A stretch of 64,000 nt of DNA. Source: Zonotrichia leucophrys gambelii. Taxonomy: Eukaryota; Chordata; Aves; Passeriformes; Passerellidae. The notes under the pieces are model-generated. The model saw only the letters and a program-made list of their open reading frames with translations. It was not told the origin of the DNA and did no database searches. The position numbers and the translations under genes were made by a program. Location of the stretch: positions 75,354,631-75,418,630 of the forward strand of contig NC_088172.1 in the NCBI RefSeq assembly GCF_028769735.1, read 5' to 3'. Within the stretch, counting starts at the first letter, position 1, and each line of letters opens with the position of its first letter. Shown in pieces: positions 37,001-48,619 of this stretch.

Positions 37001-40000
37001 GAGGGTGTCACCAGCTCTTGGGATTACAGGTCAGGGAAGATGATTGCAGAGCCTGTGAGACAAGGGGAAAGGAATGGAGACCTGATAATGGATTTCAAAT
37101 ATGCTGGAGGAAAAGGGGATGTGTACCAGGAAGGGACAGGGTGGGATATAGATTAGACATTGGGAAGTGCTTACTGATGGAAAGCCATTGGAAGCACAGT
37201 TTCCAATGGTGACTGGTGGGATGAAAGGTTAACAGCTTCTCTGTCCTCAGGTCTGGAGAGAATAGGACAACCATGCACAAGTGCTACACCTTCCTCATCT
37301 TCATGGTCTTGCTGCTGCCATCTCTGGGCCTGAGCAGGTAGGAGTTGTGGGAAGGCAAGTACAAAGTTATGGAGCACAGGGAGGGTTGAGGTGCACGCCT
37401 GATTGTTCTTTTCTTTTTACAACATCCTTTCCTCACTGCACTGGTGCTCTGGCCACCATCCCATTGGGACACTGGTACTTAATGTTTGTTGAGGGAGAGC
37501 AGGCCAGGCCATACATGACTGGGTCTCTAGGACTTTACTGACTCAATCTGCAGATTGACATGTGCCATGATGTTACAAATAATGCGGCAAAATTTGGCAT
37601 GGTAGATGAATATGTGTGAAAAGTCTGCTTGACATCTGCTGGTGAAGGATGCATTCTCCACCTCTGTCCTCAGTGTGCAGTCCAAATTTTGCACAAAACT
37701 AGTGAATTCCTCCTTTAAGCCAGAACTTGAATAGGTTATGCTGCTTGGCTGGGTGGGACAGTTTGGTACAGAAGTGCTCATCTCTTTGGGTGTATGCCTT
37801 AAATCTTCCTGCACTTCAAAAATTGCTCTGTAGGAGCACCTGCCAGCCATTGTGGTGGGCTCTAGCGCTGAACAGGGGCCAAGTAGGAGAACAGTGTGAG
37901 GAAGAAAAAACTGGGGAGTGGATGGGGGGCAGGGAACTCTAACTGTGCTTCTTCATTCTTTACACATTGTGGGGTCAGGGATCTTTAAGATCCCACCTAA
38001 ATTCCATATTTGAGATACACCCCCTCAGTGGTGATGTCAGACAAATCCTGAAAATAAGACAAACCATCTGATACTGGCAGAAGAATAGTCCTTCATCCCC
38101 CTGGGTGACTACATGTTTGCAACACAGATTAATAAAGCCTTCTTGCATGTCAACTTGCATCTTGGGCAGGTGAATGCTCTCAGAATGTTTGCATTTTGAC
38201 CACAAAAGAGACCACGCTTCCTTCTGAGGAGTCAATCCCTCTGCTGTTGCCTGTTGAGCTCTGCACTCCACCAGTGTCAGAAGATTGGATAGTTTTATAT
38301 TAAAAAACAAAATTGAGAAAAATGGGATTTGTTTCTTCTAAGGGATTTTTTTAGATCTCTTGTCGGAGGGTACCTTGTATGTAACCAATTTCTTCTGTAG
38401 AGTCAGTCATCTGTTCCTTACATGGATGTTGTCCCCAAACAAAGGAGAGAGGAAAAATATTTCTAGGATTAGAGTAAAGGGATGAAAACATACATGAATA
38501 GGAAGCTTTAAATCTCTTTTTGAGTATTGCATTGTTTTGTTTAGTTTTATTTTTTTCTAATGTCCAGTTTACATAATTGCTGGTGACACACTCCACAGCG
38601 AACAACACAGTCTATGGTCAGAGCTTTGGATCTTCTAGAGCAGCTTCTACATATGTGCATTTCTGTCTGTTGCTGCTTCTGATGGTTCATCTTTTCTTCT
38701 TGCCCTCTTCCCCCACAGCTTGGATGTATTTTTCCGCTGGTTGTTCGACAAAAAATTCCTTGCTGAAGCTGCCGTACGATTTGAGTAAGTGACATTGAGC
38801 AGAAAGGCTTGGTTTACAATGGGAGGAGATTCTTGTTGGCATCCAGAGGTTAGGGGGACTCCCAGCTGCTGCCCTGCAAGGAGGGAGCACTCCTTGCAGC
38901 CTGCTCTTGCTGCATCTCCCCAGGTGTGTGTTCCTGCCAGACAATGGGGCTTTCTTTGTCAACTACGTTATCGCCTCCGCCTTCATCGGGAACGCCATGG
39001 ACCTGCTGCGCATCCCTGGTTTGCTCATGTACATGATCCGACTCTGCCTGGCCCGCTCGGCGGCCGAGCGGAGGAACGTCAAACGCGTATGTAGCGGGGC
39101 TGAGGGATGGGGTGTGCGCGCACCCAGGGAGGGGAGTGCTGCAGTGGGGCCCTGGTGGATGGGGCTCGCCTGGTGCTGTGCATAGAGCTGGGTGTGTTGC
39201 AAATACCCACTCAGCTCTCAGGGTCCTCCTGCTGATGGGTCTCCGTTCCCTCCCGCAGCACCAGGCCTACGAGTTCCAGTTTGGGGCTGCTTACGCCTGG
39301 ATGATGTGTGTCTTCACTGTAGTCATGACATACAGCATCACCTGCCCCATCATCGTCCCTTTTGGTAAGTCATACCCCTCTGCCCCCGGTGCCAGAGATG
39401 GAGGGTAGGCAAGAAGGCTGATGTGGGAGAGATATTTCCTCTCAGTCTAGCAAAGAGGCTGATGCCCCACTTGTCTGGCTTTCTTCTCCTTCTCCCAGGG
39501 CTCATGTACATGCTGCTGAAGCACCTGGTGGACCGGTACAACCTGTATTATGCTTACCTGCCTGCCAAGCTGGACAAGAAGATCCATTCAGGGGCTGTAA
39601 ATCAGGTAGTGGCAGCCCCTATCCTCTGCCTCTTCTGGCTTCTCTTCTTCTCCACAGTGCGCGCAGGTGAGCACTGGGCTGGGATGCCAACCCTTAGCCT
39701 CCTACTGAGCCACTTCCCTGGCCAGGCTCTGATCCTGGCAGCCTCCAGCTGCAGAGCATGGTCACAATCCTTTTGACACTGACACTTTGGTTTTCCTTTG
39801 CCCTAGGGTTCCTGGCCCCCACTTCCATGTTCACCTTTGTGGTCCTCGTGATCACCATTGTGATCTGCCTGTGTCACGTCTGCTTTGGGCACTTCAAATA
39901 CCTCAGCGCTCACAACTACAAGGTGAGGCAGAATGGCTGGGTGCAGGACCCTTCTCCTTGGCACACAACTCAACCACAAAGCAGCAGGGGCTCTGAGAGG

Positions 40001-41410
40001 TCCCAGCCTTCTCTTTGGCAGAGCCTGTCAACCCTGACTTCACCAAGGGGATAGTCCTTAGGCTGTCTCTGCTGCGTGTATATTGCTGAGGTGGGACAGC
40101 AAGTATGTTGCCCTGGCAGTCTCAATTTCTCCTTTTCTCTCCAGATTGACCACACAGAAGTGGATGCCATAGACAACAGGCAGAATGGGAGACCTGCCAC
40201 TAATCTGCCGGCTCCCAAATCAGCTGTGAGTCACTATCCCCACCTCTGTGCCCTGGCACACTCCTTGCCTCTGTTTGGAAAGGGGGAGGTAACTCCCTGT
40301 CTGAGTACCTCACTCCTCACTTTTCATTTTTCTGAGTCAGCACCTGGATCCTCCCAGTGAGGGTGGGAGGCAACTGCTGGGCACTGTGCCCCTCACCTGC
40401 TCTCGGTGAAGTGTAACCCCCACACACACACCTCTTTCCCGCTGCTCCTCAGATGCTGTGCATTTACTTTCCGTCTCTCTTTCGGCTGGGATGGTGAATC
40501 CAGCCGGGTCAGTCTCCCTTCTCATTCTGCATCTTTGCACGCTTGCACGCCAGCAGAGGCTGTCACCCACCAGGCTTGTCCTAGTGCCAACACAAAGGCA
40601 TCTCTGTGGACATGAAGGCCATGGAAGTGCTTTGGGGACTCTTCTCTCCCCTGTCCAACGTTCTGAGACCCCCAGAGTCGGTTTTTGGAACTTCACCTTG
40701 GCTCAACTGACTCACTCCAACTGCTTCCTTTCACAAGGTTTTTGTAGTGGGGATCTATGCAGGGCTGCAGAGATGAGGTAAAGCAGAGCCTCCTGCTTCG
40801 TCAGGAGAGCAGGGCTGGGGTGTGCACATGTAATCCAGGCTCCCTCCTAGGCTCCAGACAGCTAAGAGCAGCAACATTTTGCCAAAAGGAGAATCCTTAT
40901 AAGAGGCAGGCAGAGCTTTAAGACACATCTGCTAGCAAAAAAGGAAGTGCAGTCTTCCAGTTCACAAGGGCTCCAAAGAGCCTGAGAAGCCACATTCTTT
41001 CCTAGCCCAGATGCCCTGACCCAGGCTGCTGGGGATTGAAACACATCCAGTGTTTCAGGGCCAAGCCCCACTCCTGGTATATTCCATGGAGTCTGGACTC
41101 TTCCTTGCCCTCCCAGCATATCCCCACGCTCAGCCTCATGCATGGTGCTTAGTGTGGTGTGCGTGGTGTGCTCTGCTTCCTGGAGAAGTTCTCTAGACTC
41201 ACGTGTGTTTCTGCTCTCTCCCTGCCCCTTGCCTGCCCCTGACAGAAGTACATCGCCCAAGTGCTGCAGGACTCCTCGCCGGAAGGCGAAGTTACAGAGT
41301 CGGAGGAGCAGGGATCGCAGGATGAGGAGCTCATCAACGCAGACGGCATGAATGACACAGATTTCCAGTCGTGTGAGGACAGCCTGATAGAGAATGAGAT
41401 CCACCAGTAG
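25007..41410 (+). CDS. TMEM63B: TMEM63B, mechanosensitive cation channel (OSCA/TMEM63 family)
   Basis: Plasma-membrane, stretch- and osmolarity-activated cation channel of the OSCA/TMEM63 (DUF221, Csc1-like) family. The 23 coding exons are 25007-25192, 25794-25873, 27407-27445, 30935-31025, 31827-31864, 32614-32756, 33011-33062, 33344-33452, 33976-34046, 34842-34922, 35056-35179, 35274-35407, 35550-35687, 35963-36116, 36383-36489, 37251-37337, 38719-38784, 38924-39086, 39259-39364, 39499-39666, 39807-39922, 40145-40225 and 41246-41410. They join in frame to 832 residues, the human length, with a 9-residue longer N terminus and a correspondingly shorter acidic tail. Order: extracellular N terminus with NNST glycosylation sequons (residues 24-27), TM near 50-75, two TMs near 160-236, a cytosolic domain about 240-430 containing the cysteine cluster [10 protein letters not shown], then the pore-forming TM block from about 435 to 755, and a disordered tail ending ENEIHQ. 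All introns are GT-AG. TMEM63A and TMEM63C are excluded by sequence and by the CAPN11 neighbour. Confidence 0.96.
25193..25793 (+). other. TMEM63B first coding intron with a TAATTA-rich patch
   Basis: This is a 601-bp intron, GTAAGT...TTTCAG. Its first part (about 25221-25300) contains an exact 8-bp inverted repeat, CCTAATTA at 25228-25235 and TAATTAGG at 25262-25269, each half carrying a homeodomain core. Several CpGs lie between and after them (CCGTGAAACGAGGACGG). The composition differs from the rest of the intron and suggests a conserved regulatory element. I see no gene inside it. Confidence 0.6.
27407..27445 (+). other. TMEM63B: TMEM63B cassette exon 3 (39 bp)
   Basis: This exon encodes an arginine/glutamate-rich stretch ([12 protein letters not shown]) just after the first membrane segment. 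It is exactly 39 bases, enters in phase 2 and leaves in phase 2, so skipping it joins exon 2 to exon 4 without a frame change and turns AG|C into a serine codon. It lines up with the 13-residue segment that is alternatively spliced in mammalian TMEM63B (numbered exon 4 there because of a noncoding first exon). Acceptor CCCCAG and donor GTATGT are both good. Confidence 0.85.
27446..30934 (+). other. longest TMEM63B intron (3.5 kb), between exons 3 and 4
   Basis: The intron is bounded by GTATGT and TTTTAG. Two things stand out. One is a strong-looking acceptor at 27518 followed by a short open stretch that ends in a stop (see findings). The other is a 216-codon open frame on the minus strand, 28361-29011, with no family I recognise. 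Nothing else coding is seen. Confidence 0.7.
37338..38718 (+). other. TMEM63B intron between exons 16 and 17
   Basis: A 1.4-kb intron, more AT-rich than its neighbours, particularly 38290-38580, which has T-rich and A-rich runs. No coding or RNA gene is seen. The acceptor is CCCCCACAG before a 66-bp exon. Confidence 0.6.
39259..39364 (+). other. TMEM63B: TMEM63B exon 19 carrying the predicted Q/R RNA-editing codon
   Basis: The exon encodes [16 protein letters not shown] and part of a pore-region helix. The CAG at 39277-39279 is residue 628 here. Counting back from the C terminus, and allowing for the 9-residue longer N terminus, it aligns with human Gln619, the codon reported to be changed to Arg by ADAR A-to-I editing in mammalian TMEM63B. 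The genome encodes Gln, as required of an editable site. The upstream intron 39087-39258 can pair with the exon around this base. Confidence 0.75.
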
Positions 41411-42890
41411 GGACCTCAAAGGGCGGGAGGGGAAGGAGGCCCAGGAGCAGGGCAGGCTGTGCGCACAGAGACCTGGGAAGAGGCACCTGAGGGTGCTGGC
41501 TGCTGCCCTCACCCTCCCGCCCCCAGGGCTGCTGCCTTCAAGTGAGGGCAGGGGCCCTGCTGCAAGCTCTCCATCTCCCTGCCCCTCCTCCCCTGCGCCA
41601 GCCCGGCTGCTCGGCAGGCATGCTCTTTACTAGCTACCTTCTTCAGTGCATCCCTGGACCCCAGAGGCTGGGGAGGAGGGGCCATAACCCCCGCGGTGCT
41701 GCCCTGGACCTGCAGGGAGGAGGAAAGCCGGGTGCTTTGTGGGAAGGGGCATAAGGGGAACATTTGGGGTCTTCTGAGCAGGCAACTGTATCCCCTGTCT
41801 TTCTGGTGAGAAACACTAATAATTTATTAGATTTACAGGAAGGTGATGAATGAAAAATTTCAGTCAGTTTATTGGAAACCCCACCCAGGGTGGGGTTGGC
41901 TTTTGTTGCACCTTCTCCCTGTGCCTGCCTGTGTCCTTTCTCAACTGCTTCCAGCATCCAGTTGGTGTGGCATCCCAGGAGCTGGTCCAGGCCCAGGGGT
42001 GGGGACAGGCTTCCCCCTCACCACAGGGATGGTGACGCTGACCCTGACTTCGTGGTCAAGGGTGCATCACACCAGGGAAGGGGCACTGGGTTGACATGAG
42101 CTAGATAGGCCCTTGCAGGATGAGGGGTGCTGAGGGCATTTCTCGTGAGCAGGAGGAGGCGCAGGCAGCCTCTCCCCCAGGTCCTGTTCCCTCCTCTCCC
42201 AGGGGCACAGGCAGGGGTTTGCAGCATCATTTAAAGTGGCATTTTGCTTTGCACATTTTACTCCCCTTTCAAACAAATCAACCTGACCCCCATGTGGTAC
42301 TGCAGCCCCCCTTTTGCTGCCCTGTGTCTGAACAGCAGGTTCAGGCTTGGGGGTGGGGAGGCTGTGTGGGGGTCTCCTGGGTGCTAGGGAGAGGGGAGAA
42401 AGGGTCTCAGGCTACAGGCCTTCAACAACCTGCCTAGATCAGCACTGCCTCATTGCAATGAGGCCCCATGGGCTTCCTTCCCTGAGCTGCTGCAGGGTCT
42501 TCCCCCAGCTGAGGTGGTGAGAGAGGGAGGGAGCCCTGGGAGAGCAGCCAAGACCACCATCTTCAGGAGCATGAAAGCCTCCTGAGTCTGTGCTGACTTT
42601 CTTCACCTGCCCTGACTGGTGTAGGCTCCCCTGCCACCACCCAGCCGAGAGGGGGGTTGTTCCTCTCCTACCTCTTGCTCTTGTCCCCTCCCTGTTGATA
42701 GCTGTGTCCCAGAGGCAGGCAGGGAACAGGATGGGTGGGAGAGGTGACTGGAGCCCCTGGCACATGGAAGGACTGACCCTGTTTAAAGACATTTTGTGAG
42801 GTTGTTTCTGGTCAGTATCAGTTGCCCTCAATTGCTTCCCCCCTCCCCTTGTGTAAAATGTAAAGGAAAATAATAAATCCCTCTGCTATT
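41411..42890 (+). other. TMEM63B: TMEM63B 3' untranslated region
   Basis: The sequence after the TAG at 41408-41410 is GC-rich and noncoding, and reaches a canonical AATAAA at 42872-42877 in a locally A/T-rich patch, giving a 3' UTR of roughly 1.5 kb. A further A/T-rich tract at about 43657-43722 (TGTATATATTTGTGTAC followed by A-rich sequence) could be a second, distal end. Both ends are inferred from signals only. Confidence 0.65.
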
Positions 42891-45800
42891 TAGCTATATT
42901 TATTTCCCTCAAACCCTGCCACCATCCTGTTTGGTGCTCATTGCGGACACTATCACCCTCCCTTTGCCTGTCATCCGTGGGTGCTGTACCAGCTCCCTGG
43001 GGCTGTACCCTGAGGGGCCAGGTGAAAGGGGACGGTCATTTACCTTTTCAATCACCCATGCCGGCCCAGGAGCTCCAAGCACTTTAATCGACCAGAGCAA
43101 GTGAACTGTCAGCCCTGCCCACCTCAGCTGCCAGGAGCAGTGGTCACATCTTACGGCTTTTCTCCCCTGTGCCTTCCCTAGAGGAAGGGAACCAGACCCA
43201 CAGAGAGCAGGTGGGAGGCTGCTCCAGGGAGGACATAGCTGCCTTTCCTACAAGACTTCTATAGGAATCCCAGGCCTGGAGAAAAGGGTGGATGGAACAG
43301 AAGAGGTGTGGGTCTTCAGTGCATGAGGAGGGCAGGTCACACCAGCTTCCAGGGCTCAGCTGGGGCTGGAGCACACATGGGTGTGAAGAGGCATGGTGAG
43401 AGTCACCCGTCCCTTCCAGGTAGCGGCCAGGAATGAAATGAGCATGTGAGCTGAGAGTTCCCGGTCCACTCGCAGGCTGGGGCACGGGGGATGTTGATCC
43501 TGCTTCCCTTCTTCTCACACCCACCTACTGCCCTTGCTCCTGGTCCAGCAGGTGGGCTGGGATGCCGTGGTCTCTGTAGGTATGGCTGTGCTCCAAGGCT
43601 GCCTCTGTGGCTGGCGGGGCCCTACCCACAGAGAGCTGTGTGTTCTGAGTGGCACTGTCTGTGTAGAGATGTGTATAATACCCTGTATATATTTGTGTAC
43701 AAAAGAAAAAAGGAAAAAAAGGAGCTATTGTTTGCAGTCTTTTCTTTGTGGAGTGGGCTGGGGGCTGGGACCTGGGCGGAGAGGACCCCAGCTGCTGCAG
43801 GGCTGCAGGAGCATGCGTGGTGCAGAAGGCGGGGTGCGGAGTAGTGTGAGCACAAGCCCTGCCCTCCTGCCAGCTGCTCAGCCGTGGCTCACAGGCTCTC
43901 ACAGCATGAATGGCTTTCCCTCTGACTTACAGAACATCAGGGACTTCTCTGCTAAAAGCAGGTAGATGGGGAGCTGTGTGTACTAAGGCTGCAATGGAAG
44001 AAGATGGTTTGGAAATGATGTGGTAGTGGAATTTCACTGGTAGCCTCATGCCACATGTCAGCCCACCCCCATTGTTCCAATAGCAAGTTACACAGCCTAT
44101 CCTGCACTATCCATTCCGAACCGGGACACCTGGTTTGGGTGGACAGCTACAGCCTTTGGGAACATGTGGGGCATGCTAAACCCCTGGAGCACAGAGCAGC
44201 ATTTTCCCAAAACATGATGCTGCTCCTGTGTCAGCCGTGCCCTGTGTGCTGGGACAGACAGCAGCCAGCCCCCAGGATGCTCCCTGCTGCTCCCTGTGCA
44301 GGCTGGATCTGGCATGCTTCCCAGGAGCCTGCTGCATGCCGTGCTCCTTACGCTGTGCACAGTGGCTGTTGCTTGGAGGGTGGCACAATGGAGAGGCGGG
44401 GGCTGGCGGGGGCTGCCCGGAGACGGACAAGTGACCCCAGCTCCATGCCCGCCTCACTGTGATCAGGCTTCGTGTGCCACCAGTGCAGCACCAGCAGGGG
44501 ACAAAAGACCCTCCTGCCCACAGCCAAAGGACAAGGGAAGAAGCAATGCCAGAGAACAAAAAACTGAAGACAGAAAGAAGAACTGTGCTTGCTGCCAAGT
44601 CCCTGCAGCCATCACTGTAAAAAGGAAAGCTTGAGGGAAGGAAACAAAGAAATGGCAGAGAGATTTTGCAGATGTTTTAGGGAAACAGCTTCCAAGCATA
44701 AGAGGAAGGACATGGGACAGCCTTTGTGACAGGATTATTGAGGAGCTGTCTCCTGTCCCAGGAGAGGGATCTGTGAAAGCAGCTTTGGAGGCCACTGAAG
44801 GGTAATAAGGCAGGAGCTGAACAGGACAACAGCGCTACAAGGATGGGCACAAACCCAAAGCAGGAACAAGCCTTGGCCCGACAGGCCTCTTGCTCTTTGA
44901 AAGCACAGTGCTGCCTGCAGTTCCTGCAGAGCTAAATAATGCCCCCCTTATGCAGGGACCCCCTTATGCTTCCAGCCTGTGGCAAGCCTGCCTGGGAAAA
45001 AGATGGTCCTTGCAACAACCCAGAGCAGGGCACCCCAAGGCTGCCTCTGCACTAGGAGGGAACAAGCAGAACAAGCTGCCTGTAACTGAGTCCCCTGCAT
45101 AGGGACAGGGCAGCTCCAGTGGCTGCTGGTCAGGACTGGACTTTGTGCCTGCAGCAGCAGGATCGTGTACAGCTGGTTTAAACGTCTGGGGTGCCCTTCC
45201 CTCAGGCAAGGGACATGGCTCCTGGCCCCATGTGCAACCTGCTTCCTGCTTAGGAAGGATTTACCCCTGGGCCAAGGTGGGGTGAGGTAGAAAGCAGGTG
45301 CCCTGGGAGGCCTGGGCTCCCACAGCTCGATGCCAGTGCTGCAGTGGGTCTGTATGGGCACAGCCTGCCCAGCTGTAAACAGGTAAGGAGAGGGATCTCC
45401 AGAGCTGGTGACACCCTTTAGGTTCACCCTATTTCTGCCCTGGCACCAGAAGAATGGCACTACAGAGCCTCTGTCCTGGGATGGCGTGAGCTGAGCTGCT
45501 TCATGCCAGGCCAGGCCGTGTCAGATATGCTGGGCTAAGGCACGCCAGGCCAAGCCGTGCCAATCCATGCTGGGCCATGCCATGCCAGACAAAGCCATGT
45601 TGAGCCATACAGGGCTCCGCCGTAGGGTGCCAAGCCCTGTGTGGCCATGCCCGCTGGTAACAGCACCACCCAGCATAGCTGCACCATGAGTCACGGAGGG
45701 CACGCAGGGGCAGCCCCGTGTGGCTGTGGAAAAGCCCAGGGCAGTGGGACCTGCCCGGGGAGGGCCCTGCTGGCAGCCAGCAGCGAGGGGCAGCTGGGGT

Positions 45801-46099
45801 TGGGGGTGCCAGCCGGGGCACGCAGGGAGCCCGGGGCAGCTACAGCTGGTGGTGCCGGTGATGCCCGTGACCACCTGGACCACTGACTGAGGTGCTGCGG
45901 GCACGGTGCCCGCAGGCAAGAGGGAAGGGAGAAGGGACACAACAGTCTGGGATATCCGGCGGCACCACCGTACTCTGCCGTGGCACCGGAAGGTCAGTAA
46001 GTCCTGGGGACAAAGGTGCAGTTCAGAGCTTTACCCAGCCAGGCAGGGCTGCCGGCAGTGTGGAGAAGTCACCCTCAAATCCATTCCTAGAGGAAAGTT
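42891..46099. other. spacer between TMEM63B and CAPN11
   Basis: No exon is recognised between the two genes, in keeping with their direct adjacency in human. The spacer includes a possible distal 3' end of TMEM63B near 43657-43722 and a degenerate GC-rich minisatellite at about 45505-45650. Long open frames here follow base composition and repeats and are not supported as genes. Confidence 0.55.
45505..45650. repeat. degenerate minisatellite built from GCCATGCC/GCCAGGCC-like units
   Basis: Short units of about 10-20 bases such as CCAGGCCAAGCCGTGCC and GCTGGGCCATGCCATGCC recur with substitutions across about 145 bases. The minus-strand translation shows the same periodicity (repeated WHGMAQHGLA-like residues), confirming that the open frame there is a by-product of the repeat. 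Confidence 0.65.
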
Positions 46100-46760
46100 G
46101 CTTCCTCTTTTCCTTCCAGCATCAGTTTCCGTGTGGACCCAACCCTTTCCTCAGAACAATGGTGGAAGGAGCACGCCCATCCCGGCGGAACCCCTCCATC
46201 CCTGGGAGCTCGGAGAGGGTGATAGTAGACAGAACCTCACCATCAGCCTGGATCTATAATCCCCTCCCAGTGTCTGTAAACTGTCACTGCTCCTTTAATT
46301 CCCCCTCCCACTGCCCTCCCGGCTTTGCTCGTACATCCTGCCCGCCGAAACTCCACCTTCCGCGGGGCTGTACTGAGCCGGGCTGGGCTGGGCTGAGCCG
46401 GGCTGGGCTGGGCCGGGCCGGGCCGAGCCGAAGCGGGCAGGGCGGTGGCGGCAGCAGCTTCCGTAAGTCCATCCCCCCATCCTCCCCCTTGTCCGACCCC
46501 CAGCTTGGGGTTAAGCACCGGGGGGGAACCCGTCCCCGGGTCCGTCTGTCTGCCCCTCCCTGGCTGCTTCCTCTGTTTTCTAAGCTTATCTAGGCATGCC
46601 TACCCCTCCCATCCCTTTCTGTCTGCGGGGATTTTTGCGTTACCTAACGGATCCGCAGAGACCCAGAGGCTTCCCAGTCGGGGCACCGAGTAAACTGAAT
46701 ACCGCAGCCTCCCGGGATGCGCTACCGACCCCAAAGCCAAACCCGCATCCCTCAATGGGA
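46100..46760 (+). promoter_or_regulatory. CpG-rich patch, candidate promoter / first exon of CAPN11
   Basis: CpG density and GC content rise sharply here. A short simple repeat of GGGCT/GAGCC pentamers runs about 46375-46435 and is followed by GGCGGTGGCGGCAGCAG and a good splice donor, GTAAGT at 46462-46467. A noncoding exon ending at 46461 and splicing to the CAPN11 acceptor at 49389 would be plausible. No TATA box is obvious, as expected for a CpG-island promoter. The assignment is inference; it could also serve an antisense transcript. Confidence 0.4.
46375..46435. repeat. GC-rich pentamer repeat (GGGCT/GAGCC)
   Basis: About 60 bases consist almost wholly of the pentamers GGGCT, GAGCC and GGGCC in tandem. 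It sits at the CpG-rich patch just before a potential splice donor. Confidence 0.8.
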
Positions 46761-48619
46761 TGCGGTAACATGAGCCTGTGGGAAACGAGGACCTTTGTCA
46801 TCTGGAGGGCTGGAAAGGGCCCGAGAGCTGCTTGAGCACTGTGGGATGCCATGGGCGGCCGTGATGCCTTGCCCCGAGCTGAGTATGCGGCAGGATTCGG
46901 TGTGTCAGGGCTGGTTTTGAGGAAGGGAACTCCCCACTTCCGTTGATTTGCAAGAGCAGCTGGCAAACCAGAGGTCTGCAAAGATTTTTGGCTGGACTTC
47001 AGCAATGATGCTGCCCAAGGGTTTTGCAGTAAGAGCTAAAGTGCACAAGGTGTCAGGGACCCTGCAGGAACCAGTGTGTCTTTTTGCTCCCGCCTGGGAG
47101 GGATCAGAGTTGCCTCAAGTACTGGAAAGCATCGTATTGGAGTTGGATGTCACCTGTGGTGGAAAACTGCCCGCGGGGCTTGGCTTGTCTCATCAACCCC
47201 TTCCTCCTCCGTGGAGGACCTGCAGTGTCCGTCAGCATAGGCCTGGGGAGTGTCTGTAGCTGCCCCCATTGCTTTAGAGACCCATGTGGCTCCTCTCCCA
47301 TCCTGGGGTCTGAAACGCTTTCCTTTGCTCTGCGCTTGCGTGACCTCCGTCTGCACTGAGCACAGCCTGCCCGAGTATTTTGAGCCACAGAGCTAAGAAT
47401 AACTCGTACGGTGCCCGTGTCTGCAGAGAGCTCCCTGTGTCCGCAGCCATGGCCCGTGCTGGTACGTGGGGTGGGAAAGGGTGCAGGGAACCTGGCAGGA
47501 GCTGTGGGCAGGGGAAGTTCCCTGGCCGCTGGCAGGTTGTGGTGTGAGTGCCGGGGAGGTGGTGAGGTGGGATCTGGGGGCAGTGTGGGCAGCTGTACCT
47601 GGGATCCCTCCTCCCTCAGGGCCCCTCAGTTCTGGCAAGTGTCTGGGGCTGGAGAAGCCATCCTGCCAGCTCTGCAGGCACCGAGTGCCTTGCCGCAGGG
47701 AGAGACTGCCAGGGTGCAGCTCTGGGGCAGGAGTCGTGGGAGGACCTCCATAGATTTGGGACTGCCGTAGAGGAGAGAAGGGCTGGCGCTTCCCTGGAGA
47801 AGGGTAGTGGGTTTAGAGCATCCCAGAGCAGGCAGAGTCATGGGAAAGGGTAATTTTTTTTCTTCTGAAAAGCTTCTGGCTACGACAGCCACAAGGGTTA
47901 GCAGCCAAGTTTATGCCGTGTGTATGTGCCAGGAGCTTACACCCTATTCACTGTTGTCTGCCTTCCCTTTAGCTGTCACAGCCCTTCAGGACAAGGAAAG
48001 CTGTCTCTTTGGAGCCAGGCTGTGTCCTGCTCCCCTGGGATAGGGTACTGGGGAGGGAGTGGGCCAGCACTGGCATTCCAGTTTGCTGCTCTGAGTGGGT
48101 TGCTGGCTCCTGGCTTATTTACCCAAGGACTACACCACTTTCTCACATGGAGAAACCTCTGAAGTATTCGGCACCAGCCCAGCCAAGCAGGAGCTGAGAT
48201 TGCTGGGGAGGGGGGCAGGATGAGCCGCAGATGCCAGTGGGCTGGGGACAGTGGCACCATGGCCCTGCTGCAGGTGATGCTGCTTGCATGGAGGCTTGGA
48301 GCAGCCGGAGCCAGGGGCCCCTTGCAGCCTGGGCGGTGCTGTGGGTGTGCGTGCTGGCTGCTGCCATGGTGCCCGGACAGGGCTGAGGGCAGCTGGACGC
48401 CGGGAGGGGAGCTGGGACTTGCCCACCGCAGCGGGCGCGGTGGGGCAGGGCTGCGGGACCAGACGTGCCTGGCAGCTGTGTCAGGCTGGTTCGGAGCTCC
48501 TGGCCGTGAGCTGCTGGTCAGAGCCCCGGGAGGATGGCCAGGGCAGGGAGAGGTGCGGAATGGGGGCTCTGGTGTCTGTCCTGCCCCGCTGAACTCCTCA
48601 GTCCCTTCCCGGTATCTCC
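46761..48619. other. gene-free stretch between the two CpG-rich patches
   Basis: No coding exon is recognised. GC content is intermediate. If transcription of CAPN11 starts at the upstream CpG-rich patch, this is intron sequence. Confidence 0.5.

Noticed and set aside
36985..37215. Possible ancient CR1/L3-like remnant in a TMEM63B intron
   Set aside because: Phrases such as GATATAGATTAGACATTGGGAAG faintly resemble LINE 3' ends, but the match is too weak without a repeat search.
40862..41512. 216-codon minus-strand open frame
   Set aside because: It lies antisense to the last coding exon and 3' UTR of TMEM63B, and its length follows from the codon pattern of that exon.
45892..46593. 233-codon plus-strand open frame
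   Set aside because: It runs through the CpG-rich patch and the GC pentamer repeat, where stops are rare. No family features are seen.
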